This document shows, in pieces, positions 1 through 9,638 of a DNA stretch of 16,265 nt. This DNA is from Actinomycetes bacterium (GTDB lineage Bacteria; Actinomycetota; Actinomycetes; Propionibacteriales; Propionibacteriaceae): assembly GCA_023436925.1 (NCBI GenBank), contig JAEZHJ010000178.1, forward strand, positions 1 through 16,265. Direction: 5' to 3'. Within the stretch, counting starts at the first letter, position 1. Every line of letters starts with the position of its first letter. The notes under the pieces were generated by a model that was not told the DNA's origin, did no database searches, and worked only from the letters and a program-made list of their open reading frames with translations. A program made the translations under genes and the position numbers.

Positions 1-3952
<3,952 letters not shown>

Positions 3953-3985
3953 GGCCCCCACTCTGCCACCGCGCTCCGACAGCGG

Positions 3986-4004
3986 GGCCGGGCCGCCGCC
4001 GGCC
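3986..4004 (-). terminator. Short GC hairpin between pump gene and lhr
   Basis: A 6-bp perfect stem (GGCCGG/CCGGCC, loop of 7) lies in the 55-base gap just after the pump stop codon. It has no T-run, so it may only weaken read-through into lhr, or may be incidental in such GC-rich DNA. Confidence 0.3.
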
Positions 4005-4007
4005 GTC

Positions 4008-7000
4008 TCAGGGACGCTCGGGCTCGACCGCCGCGGTCTCGGCCACCGGCGCGCCCGGTTCATCGGCGACCGGCTGGGCGCGGGCCAGCCGGGCCTCCCG
4101 GCGCGCCACCCGACGCTCGGCCTGGCGCTTGCGCCAGTTCTCCAGCAGGTCGTACAGCACCGGCACCAGGATCAGGGTCAGCAGCGTCGAGGACACCAGC
4201 CCGCCGATCACCACGATCGCCAGCGGCCGCGAGATGAAGACGCCGCCCCCGGTGAACCCGAGGGCCATCGGGATCAGCGCGAAGATGGTCGCCAGGGCCG
4301 TCATCACGATCGGCCGCAACCGCAGCCGGGCGCCCGCCGCGATCGACTCCTCGATCCCGGCCCCGGCCCGTCGCTTCTGGTTGATCAGGTCGATCAGCAC
4401 GATCGCATTGGTCACCACGATGCCGATCAGCATCAGCAGCCCGATCATCGAGGGGACCCCGATCGGGGTGTCGGTGGCCAGGGAGAGCCCCAGCGCGCCG
4501 GTCGCCGCGAAGGGCACCGACACCAGCAGGATCAGCGGCTGCAGCAGCGAGCCGAAGGTCGCCACCATGATCAGGTAGACCACGGCGATGGCGACGAGCA
4601 TCGCCAGCGTCAGCTGCCCGAAGGACTGCTGCTGCTGCTGGGACACCCCGCCGATCCGGACGGTGACGCCGTCGGGGAGATCGAGCCCGGCGATGCCCTG
4701 CTCGATCGCGGTGGTGGTCGCTCCGAGGTCGCCGCCCTCGGCGGTCGCGGTCAGCGTCGCCGCGCGGATCGCGTTCACCCGGGTGATGGTGGCCGGAGCG
4801 TCGACCAGCTTGACGTCGGCCACGTCCTTGAGCCGGACGGGTTTCGCCTCGGCCTCCTGGGCCTGTTTGGCGTCATCGGCCAGCTGCTCCTGCTCGGACT
4901 GGGCGTCGAGTTGCGCGCGGCGCGACTCGGACAGTCCGTCCAGCTGCTTGTCCAGCTGGCTCACCCCGGCGCGCGCCTGCGCCAGGCCCGCACTGAGCTG
5001 GGCGACCTGCGAGCCGGCGGCCGACAGCTCCTGGCTGAGTCGCAGGACGCCCGCGGTCACCGGGTAGCAGTCGGGGTCGAGCTGGGTCGGGTCGGCCGGC
5101 GGCACCGCGCACTGTTGGGGCACCTCGGCGAGCTGACCCTGCAGGCGGCGCAGGTCCCGCTTGGCCCGATCGAGCTGTCGGGACAGGTCGCGTTGGGCGT
5201 CGACCGCCTGACGGCGTTGCTTGCGCAGCGCCGATACCTGCTCGTCGTAGGCGTCCGCGGCCTGCTGCTGGGCATCGTCGGCCAATGCCTCCTGGCGTGC
5301 GGTGACCTTGTCGGCCGCCTTGAGCCGGGCGTCCATCGTCATCCGCTGGGTGACCGGCAGCACCACGTCACGCAGCTCGTCGAGGTTCTGCACCGGCTTG
5401 CGGGAGCGGAGGTAGACCTCCAGGGTTCCCTCCGGCGTGGTCAGGTTGCCGAGCAACTGGCCGCGGACGGCGCGGGCCACCGCCTGTCCGATCGCGGCCT
5501 GGGTCATCCCCTTCTTGGCTGCTGTCTCCTCGTCGACGTCGACCTGCAGCAGTTCCCGGGCCGCGCTCAGGTCGCTGGCCGGGTTGGTCAGGTCGGGCAG
5601 GGACGTCATCAGGTCGAGCACCTGCTGGTTGGCCGCCGCCAGTGCCTCGGGGTCGTCACTCTCGACGTAGAGCGCGACCTGGCTGGCCTGGTTGGTGCCC
5701 ACGGCCACCTCGACGGTGCCGAGCTCCTCACCGGCGTCGGCGACCTGCTCCCGCAACCGGCTGGCGACCTCGGCCGGTTCGCTGCCCGGCAGGAGGGTCA
5801 CGGTGAAGGTCGCCTGGTTGGTGTCGGCCTGGCGGCCCAGGAAGACCGCGGTCGAGCCTCCGATGGAGGTCTGGTAGGTGTCGACCTGTGGCGTCGACTC
5901 CAGGATCGTCTCGATCCGCCGGGTCGCGGCATCGGTCTGCGCCAACCCGGTGCCGATCGGCAGCTTCTGCGAGATCTGCAGGCTCTCCTGGCCCATCGCG
6001 CCGATGAAGTCGGTCTTCAGCATCGGGGTCAGCGCGATCGTGCCGGCGAAGATCGCCAGCGCGACCAGCAGGGTGATCGCGCGGTGCCGCAGCGCCCAGC
6101 CCAGGGCCGGGGTGTAGGCCCGGTGCAGCCAGGTGTTCGTCTCCTTCGCCTCGGCGTCGGGGTCGGCCAGCTGGCGGGCGGTCGGTCGCATGAACCAGGA
6201 CGCCAGGACGGGGATCACCGTCAGCGAGACCAGCAGCGAGGCCAGCAGGGCGATCGTGACGGCGAGCGCGAACGGCCGGAAGAGCTCGCCCGCCTGGCCG
6301 CCGACCAGCCCGATCGGCAGGAACACCGCGACCGTGGTGAGCGTCGAGCTGGTCACCGCCCCGGCGACCTCCCGGACGGCGGCGATGATCGACGCCCGGC
6401 CGGTCTCGCCCATCGCCTGGTGTCGCTTGATGTTCTCGATCACCACGATCGAGTCGTCGACCACCCGTCCGATCGCGACCGTGAGGGCGCCCAGGGTCAA
6501 GATGTTGAGGGTGTAGCCGCTCACCCACAACCCGGCCAGCGCGATCAGCAGCGCGAGTGGGATCGAGACCGCCGTGATCAGGGTGGGCCGCAGTGAGCCC
6601 AGGAACAGCATGATGACCAGCACCGCCATCGCCAGGCCGATGCCGCCCTCCACCGTCAGGTCGTCGATGGACTGCTCGATGTAGGGCGCCTGGTCGAAGA
6701 CCACGGCGAACGTCGTCCCGCCGCCGAGTTGCTCGGAGAGCCGCTCCACAGCGGCGTTGACCTCATGGCCGACGCTGACCGTGTTGGCTCCGGCGGTCTT
6801 GGTGATCGACAAGGTGAGCGCCGGGCGTCCGTTCACCCGCGAGATGGTGGTGGCCTGGACGGGCTCCTCGGCGATGGTCGCGACGTCGGACAGGCGCACC
6901 GGCCCGTCGGTGCCCTGCAGCCACAGGCCGGCCACGTCCTTCACGGAGGCGAAGGTCGTCCCGGTCTGCACGTCGAGGTTCACCGCATCGGTACGGATCG

Positions 7001-7649
7001 TGCCGGAGGGGATCGCGGTCCCGTTGGCGCCGAACAGCTGGCCGATCAGCGCCGGGTCCACGCCCTGGTCGCGCAGCTTCGCCTCGTCGTAGGTGATGAT
7101 CACCTCGCGGGCCTCCTGCCCCGCGAGCGTGACGTCGCGGACGCCGGGCAGCCCCTTCAGTTCCGGGACGACGGTGTCCTTGGCCTGGCGGGACACGGTC
7201 TCGGCGTCGGCGTCGGAGGACAGCGCCAGGATCATCACCGGGATGTCATCGAAGCTGCCGGTGATCACCCGGGGGTCGACATCGGTGGGCAGCGTCGCCC
7301 GGATCTGCTCGATCGCCGACCGGACGTCCGCGGCGATCTCGTCGGGGGTGTAGCCGTACTCCCACTCCATACTCACTTGGGAGACCGAGCTCGAGCTGGT
7401 GGAGGTCACCGTGGTGATCCCCTCGACCCCCTTGACCGCCGCCTCGATCGGCTTGGAGACCTCGTCCTCGACGACCTCCGGGCTGGCACCGGGGTACACG
7501 GTCAGGACTGCCCCGCGGGGCAGGTCGAAGGCCGGGATGAGTTCCTGCCGCAGCGCGGTCGCCGCGTAGACGCCGACCCCGATGGTGAGCAGGGCGAGCA
7601 GCAGCACCACCGTCCGATGGGCCAGGCTCAGGTTGGTAAGGCGGCTCAC
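4008..7649 (-). CDS. RND efflux pump permease (HAE1/SwrC-like) with coiled-coil insertion
   Basis: Proton-driven multidrug or lipopeptide exporter of the RND superfamily, in the cytoplasmic membrane with two large extracytoplasmic domains. It has 1213 residues against about 1030-1070 for AcrB or SwrC. TM1 is at about 12-32; TM2-TM6 lie between about 333 and 487, TM7 at about 523-541, and TM8-TM12 between about 1011 and 1170. TM4 carries GRVVDDSIVVIENI with the proton-relay pair D398/D399. RLRLRPIVMT (from R1108) keeps the positions of AcrB R971 (R1110) and T978 (T1117). The AcrB K940 position is T1080, inside GIVVTNAIVLID. Residues 767-935 are an extra charged helical segment. The GTG start at 7649 is preceded by GAAAGAGAGAAGCC; the next residues give the normal RND N-terminus. 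No membrane-fusion or outer-channel gene is in the window. The divergent MarR gene is probably its regulator. Substrate unknown. Confidence 0.93.
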   Translation of the reverse strand: MSRLTNLSLAHRTVVLLLALLTIGVGVYAATALRQELIPAFDLPRGAVLTVYPGASPEVVEDEVSKPIEAAVKGVEGITTVTSTSSSSVSQVSMEWEYGYTPDEIAADVRSAIEQIRATLPTDVDPRVITGSFDDIPVMILALSSDADAETVSRQAKDTVVPELKGLPGVRDVTLAGQEAREVIITYDEAKLRDQGVDPALIGQLFGANGTAIPSGTIRTDAVNLDVQTGTTFASVKDVAGLWLQGTDGPVRLSDVATIAEEPVQATTISRVNGRPALTLSITKTAGANTVSVGHEVNAAVERLSEQLGGGTTFAVVFDQAPYIEQSIDDLTVEGGIGLAMAVLVIMLFLGSLRPTLITAVSIPLALLIALAGLWVSGYTLNILTLGALTVAIGRVVDDSIVVIENIKRHQAMGETGRASIIAAVREVAGAVTSSTLTTVAVFLPIGLVGGQAGELFRPFALAVTIALLASLLVSLTVIPVLASWFMRPTARQLADPDAEAKETNTWLHRAYTPALGWALRHRAITLLVALAIFAGTIALTPMLKTDFIGAMGQESLQISQKLPIGTGLAQTDAATRRIETILESTPQVDTYQTSIGGSTAVFLGRQADTNQATFTVTLLPGSEPAEVASRLREQVADAGEELGTVEVAVGTNQASQVALYVESDDPEALAAANQQVLDLMTSLPDLTNPASDLSAARELLQVDVDEETAAKKGMTQAAIGQAVARAVRGQLLGNLTTPEGTLEVYLRSRKPVQNLDELRDVVLPVTQRMTMDARLKAADKVTARQEALADDAQQQAADAYDEQVSALRKQRRQAVDAQRDLSRQLDRAKRDLRRLQGQLAEVPQQCAVPPADPTQLDPDCYPVTAGVLRLSQELSAAGSQVAQLSAGLAQARAGVSQLDKQLDGLSESRRAQLDAQSEQEQLADDAKQAQEAEAKPVRLKDVADVKLVDAPATITRVNAIRAATLTATAEGGDLGATTTAIEQGIAGLDLPDGVTVRIGGVSQQQQQSFGQLTLAMLVAIAVVYLIMVATFGSLLQPLILLVSVPFAATGALGLSLATDTPIGVPSMIGLLMLIGIVVTNAIVLIDLINQKRRAGAGIEESIAAGARLRLRPIVMTALATIFALIPMALGFTGGGVFISRPLAIVVIGGLVSSTLLTLILVPVLYDLLENWRKRQAERRVARREARLARAQPVADEPGAPVAETAAVEPERP
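4845..5351 (-). other. Coiled-coil hairpin insertion in the second extracytoplasmic domain of the RND pump
   Basis: Residues 767-935 of the pump interrupt the second porter domain between the family segments LDELRDVVLPV and KPVRLKDVADVKLVDAPATI, which in ordinary HAE1 pumps are separated by only a short loop. The insert is made of two long stretches rich in Ala, Gln, Leu, Asp, Arg and Lys (about 767-845 and 862-935). They are joined by a Pro/Asp-rich turn with C847 and C861, the only cysteines in the whole protein. Two amphipathic helices in antiparallel arrangement, pinned by a disulfide at the tip, is the natural reading. This is inferred from sequence pattern only. Confidence 0.75.
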
Positions 7650-7674
7650 GGCTTCTCTCTTTCGCCCGGGGGTG

Positions 7675-7690
7675 CGGGGCTTTGGCCCCG
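7675..7690 (-). other. Hairpin in the predicted 5' leader of the RND pump
   Basis: CGGGGC and GCCCCG form a perfect 6-bp stem around a four-base loop, 25 bases upstream of the pump GTG. It lies between the likely promoter and the ribosome site, so it would be in the leader RNA. It could influence translation or be incidental. Confidence 0.3.
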
Positions 7691-7719
7691 GCGAAGCTGC
7701 GGGGGCGAGCCTGTGATAG

Positions 7720-7725
7720 ATGGTA
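7720..7725 (-). promoter_or_regulatory. Possible -10 box for the RND pump
   Basis: Read on the minus strand this is TACCAT, which fits the actinobacterial TANNNT pattern. Its -35 region would fall about 17-18 bases upstream, at 7743-7748, inside the palindrome at 7741-7759, so a repressor bound there would block it. No clear -35 match is visible. Confidence 0.35.
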
Positions 7726-7740
7726 GTGACCAGTGGAAGC

Positions 7741-7759
7741 GGTTAGCGTGGGACTAACC
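7741..7759. promoter_or_regulatory. Palindromic operator, probable MarR-family binding site
   Basis: GGTTAG, seven bases, CTAACC: a perfect 6-bp inverted repeat spanning 19 bases, the size usual for a MarR dimer site. It lies in the divergent gap between the pump and the MarR gene and contains TAGCGT (7744-7749), a TANNNT-type -10 box for marR. Its other side covers the expected -35 region of the pump. Binding by the adjacent MarR protein is inferred from position and symmetry. Confidence 0.6.
7744..7749 (+). promoter_or_regulatory. Possible -10 box of marR, embedded in the operator
   Basis: TAGCGT fits TANNNT and would start transcription near 7756, giving a leader of about 25 bases that contains the GGAGGA ribosome site at 7773-7778. 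No good -35 match is evident. Confidence 0.4.
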
Positions 7760-7780
7760 AGCGAACACCAATGGAGGAAC

Positions 7781-8275
7781 ATGCCGGTGCAGCTGCCGCC
7801 GACGGGCGATGCCGAGCGGGACCGGCTGATAGCCGAGATCTTCCGGATCAGTGACGCGGTTCACGCCCGGTCGCTGGACCTGGTGGGGCCGATGGACCTG
7901 CCCCACGACCTCACCATGCAGCAGATGCGGGTGGTCACCCTGGTCGCCCGCGAGCCCGGCCTCACGGTCCATGAGCTGGGTCGCCGGCTCGGGGTGTCAG
8001 CCCCGACCGCGAGCGGCCTGGTCGACCGGCTCGCGGAGAAGGGCCTGCTGGAGCGGACGGAGGACCCGCAGGACCGTCGGGTCCGCCGGCTGTCGCTGAC
8101 CGAGGATGCGGCCCGGCTGGCCAGCGGCGTGGACGCCACCTTCGGCCAACTGCTGCACACGATCATCCCGCCGATCCCCACCGACCAGCTCGAGGTGATC
8201 CGGGCCGGCTCGCAGGCGATGCTCGCGGCCATCGAGCGGGCGCTGGCAGCCCAGGGCCACGACCCCGTCTCATGA
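7781..8275 (+). CDS. MarR-family transcriptional regulator
   Basis: Winged helix-turn-helix DNA-binding protein of 164 residues, a normal MarR length, likely a homodimer that represses its own gene and the divergent RND pump until a ligand binds. The wHTH spans about 43-107. MQQMRVVTLVAREPGLTVHE leads into the helix-turn-helix, the recognition helix is at about 73-87 (SAPTASGLVDRLAEKGLL), and the wing has the DPQDRR motif (95-100) followed by VRRLSLTE. The N- and C-terminal helices would form the dimer interface. The ATG at 7781 is preferred: GGAGGA ends two bases before it, and an in-frame GTG at 7733 would place the palindromic operator inside the coding region. No cysteine is visible, so thiol-based sensing of the OhrR type is unlikely. 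Ligand unknown. Confidence 0.92.
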   Translation: MPVQLPPTGDAERDRLIAEIFRISDAVHARSLDLVGPMDLPHDLTMQQMRVVTLVAREPGLTVHELGRRLGVSAPTASGLVDRLAEKGLLERTEDPQDRRVRRLSLTEDAARLASGVDATFGQLLHTIIPPIPTDQLEVIRAGSQAMLAAIERALAAQGHDPVS

Positions 8276-8386
8276 TCCGAGATGCCGCAGGCGTCTCCTC
8301 CACAACGCACGTCACGGCCGTCACAGGACACGCCGACGACACGCCGAGATCGGCCCGCACCGGCGGAACCGGCGCGTTGCGGACCC
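8276..8386. other. Intergenic stretch without recognised features
   Basis: Between the marR stop and the promoter of the RNA candidate I see no convincing gene, ribosome site or strong terminator. A short direct repeat of CGTCAC occurs near 8310-8322. No T-rich terminator follows marR. Confidence 0.5.
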
Positions 8387-8416
8387 TTGCGCAGGTTGGT
8401 GCCGGATCACTAGAAA
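8387..8416 (+). promoter_or_regulatory. Sigma70-like promoter in front of the RNA candidate
   Basis: TTGCGC at 8387-8392 and TAGAAA at 8411-8416 are separated by 18 bases, close to the housekeeping consensus. The -10 lies in an AT-rich patch (CTAGAAATAG) that stands out in this DNA. Transcription would start near 8422, just before the first hairpin. No plus-strand protein gene follows it. Confidence 0.5.
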
Positions 8417-8421
8417 TAGGC

Positions 8422-8605
8422 CATCGGGTTGCTCCGGCAGCCCGGTAGCCGAGAGAGGGAGGCCAGGCTTCCCGGTGGGTTTCGGCCCATCGGATCGGGC
8501 CGGTGATGCGGTCAGTGGGCCTGTGCGGAAGCCTCTCGGAAGGCGCGGATCATCGCTCCGGCGCCGGGTCGGGCCCCGGGAACTCATACTTCCCGGGGCC
8601 TGATT
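8422..8605 (+). ncRNA. Candidate structured small RNA, family not recognised
   Basis: About 180 bases with no credible plus-strand reading frame lie between a promoter-like sequence and a strong terminator hairpin. Stems seen directly: GGGTTGC-TCCG-GCAGCCC (8426-8443, seven pairs with one G-U, UNCG-class loop); GGGAGG/CTTCCC (8457-8473); CCGGTGGG/CCCATCGG (8472-8493, eight pairs with one G-U), which competes with the previous stem for two bases; a long-range stem CCGAGAG (8449-8455) with CTCTCGG (8533-8539) that closes a domain; and GGCGCGGA with TCC-G-GCGCC (8542-8565, one bulge). The size is like 6S RNA, but the ends do not pair to form the 6S closing stem. The RNase P, tmRNA and SRP signature sequences are absent, as are the common riboswitch boxes I checked by eye. 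GC-rich DNA folds easily by chance, so this remains a candidate. Confidence 0.42.
8572..8600. terminator. Strong 11-bp hairpin terminator between RNA candidate and galM
   Basis: GGCCCCGGGAA (8572-8582) and TTCCCGGGGCC (8590-8600) pair perfectly over 11 bp around a seven-base loop. It lies 16 bases past the galM stop codon on the minus strand and at the end of the RNA candidate on the plus strand. It probably serves both as a bidirectional terminator; the T-run is weak on either side, as is common in actinobacteria. Confidence 0.75.
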
Positions 8606-8615
8606 CATGTCCGCG

Positions 8616-9548
8616 TCAGTCGATCAGCCACTGCGTCGTGGCGCGGTACTCCTGTCCGGGCAGCAGGTCGACCGGCGGGAAGCCGGGGTGGTTCGGTGCG
8701 TCCGGGAAGCCCTGCGGCTCGATCGCCAGACCGGCCCGGCCGAGGTGCTCGGCGGTATACAGCTGCACCGCCGGGGCGTCGCTGCGCACCACCAGGGTCA
8801 GCCCGGTCGGCCCGGTGAGCCGGACGTGCTCGCGCATCCCCTCGCCGTCGACGACCAGGTTGTGGTCGATGCCGCCCTTGTTGGCGATTCCCCCGTCGCG
8901 GACCGCGGCGATCGCTGCGCCGAGTTGCCGGCCGGCGCGCAGGTCGAGGCCGGTGCCGTCCACCGGGGCGATCTCCCCGGTCGGGATCAGGTCGTCGCGG
9001 GTCGGGGTGAAACGGCCGGCCGCCACGGTGGCGACGTGGTCCTCGATCGTGGCGTCACCCAGGATGAAGTAGGGGTGGGTGGTCAGGTTGACCACGGTGG
9101 GGGCGTCGGTCGTCGCGGTGTAGACCACCTCGGCGCCGGACTCCAGCAGCGAGTAGGTCGCGGTCACCTGCATTGTGCCCGGGTAGCCCTGGTCGCCGTC
9201 CGGGCTGACCAGCCGGAGCTCGACCTGGTCGGGGGTGGCCCGGGCCACCTGCCACTCCACCTCGGAGAAGCCGCCGGGCCCGCCGTGCAGCTGGTTGGCA
9301 CCCTCGTTCGGGGCGAGGTCGTAGGTGACCGAGCCGATCCTCACCCGGGCATCGCCGACCCGGTTCGCCAGCCGCCCGACGGTGGCGCCCAGGTAGGAGT
9401 CGTCGGTGCTGGTCGGGTCGGTGCGGCTGAGCACGATGTTGCGCCAGTTCCCGTCCGGACCCCTGACCTCGAAGCGATGGAGGGTGGCTCCCAGCGGGAG
9501 GATCTCCACGGACACCCGGTCGTTGTGCAGGCGGACAGGCTGGCTCAT
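8616..9548 (-). CDS. galM: Aldose 1-epimerase (mutarotase)
   Basis: Cytosolic enzyme that interconverts the alpha and beta anomers of sugars such as galactose and glucose. It has 310 residues; the family usually has 300-350. Catalytic and binding signatures: GATVGRLANRVG (54-65), NQLHGG with H88, NLTTHPYF with the catalytic acid H158, IDHN with D229, and AIEPQGFPDAPNHP with the catalytic base E277. The frame stays open upstream across the neighbouring gene, but the ATG at 9548 fits: MSQPVRLHNDRVSVEILPLG is a normal family N-terminus, and a TAACGT box lies seven bases before it, suggesting a leaderless mRNA. It is divergent from the mshA-like operon and stands alone, without other Leloir pathway genes here, so its in vivo sugar is not indicated by context. 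Confidence 0.94.
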   Translation of the reverse strand: MSQPVRLHNDRVSVEILPLGATLHRFEVRGPDGNWRNIVLSRTDPTSTDDSYLGATVGRLANRVGDARVRIGSVTYDLAPNEGANQLHGGPGGFSEVEWQVARATPDQVELRLVSPDGDQGYPGTMQVTATYSLLESGAEVVYTATTDAPTVVNLTTHPYFILGDATIEDHVATVAAGRFTPTRDDLIPTGEIAPVDGTGLDLRAGRQLGAAIAAVRDGGIANKGGIDHNLVVDGEGMREHVRLTGPTGLTLVVRSDAPAVQLYTAEHLGRAGLAIEPQGFPDAPNHPGFPPVDLLPGQEYRATTQWLID

Positions 9549-9555
9549 GGACGAC

Positions 9556-9561
9556 ACGTTA
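9556..9561 (-). promoter_or_regulatory. -10 box of galM, leaderless type
   Basis: Read on the minus strand this is TAACGT (TANNNT), followed by seven bases and then the galM ATG. Transcription would begin at or next to the start codon. There is no ribosome site. Confidence 0.5.
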
Positions 9562-9587
9562 GCGCCCGGCGATGGGCCGGGCCGGGA

Positions 9588-9617
9588 CGCGACGCGACCA
9601 TCCCCGGCCGCGTCGCG
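9588..9617. promoter_or_regulatory. 9-bp inverted repeat between galM and the mshA-like operon
   Basis: CGCGACGCG (9588-9596) and CGCGTCGCG (9609-9617) are exact inverted copies separated by 12 bases, so the arm centres are 21 bp apart, two helical turns. The right arm falls in the spacer upstream of the mshA-like -10 box, where a repressor would act. It could alternatively be a DNA hairpin. No regulator gene lies beside it. Confidence 0.45.
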
Positions 9618-9626
9618 GGGCAGCGC

Positions 9627-9632
9627 TAGGCT
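9627..9632 (+). promoter_or_regulatory. -10 box of the mshA-like operon, leaderless type
   Basis: TAGGCT (TANNNT) ends six bases before the GTG start at 9639, and no ribosome site is present, so transcription probably begins at the start codon. Confidence 0.5.
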
Positions 9633-9638
9633 GCCAGC

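Noticed and set aside
4626..4640. Five CTG triplets in a row in the RND pump gene
   Set aside because: They encode the Gln run at 1004-1008 at a place where the family normally has several Gln residues; the tract is too short to suggest phase variation.
7733..7780. Upstream GTG start for the MarR gene
   Set aside because: It has no ribosome site and would put the palindromic operator and -10 box inside the gene; the ATG at 7781 has GGAGGA just before it.
8422..8605. The structured RNA candidate as a riboswitch, SRP RNA, tmRNA or RNase P RNA
   Set aside because: None of the conserved sequence signatures of these families that I know are present, and no plus-strand gene follows that a riboswitch could control.
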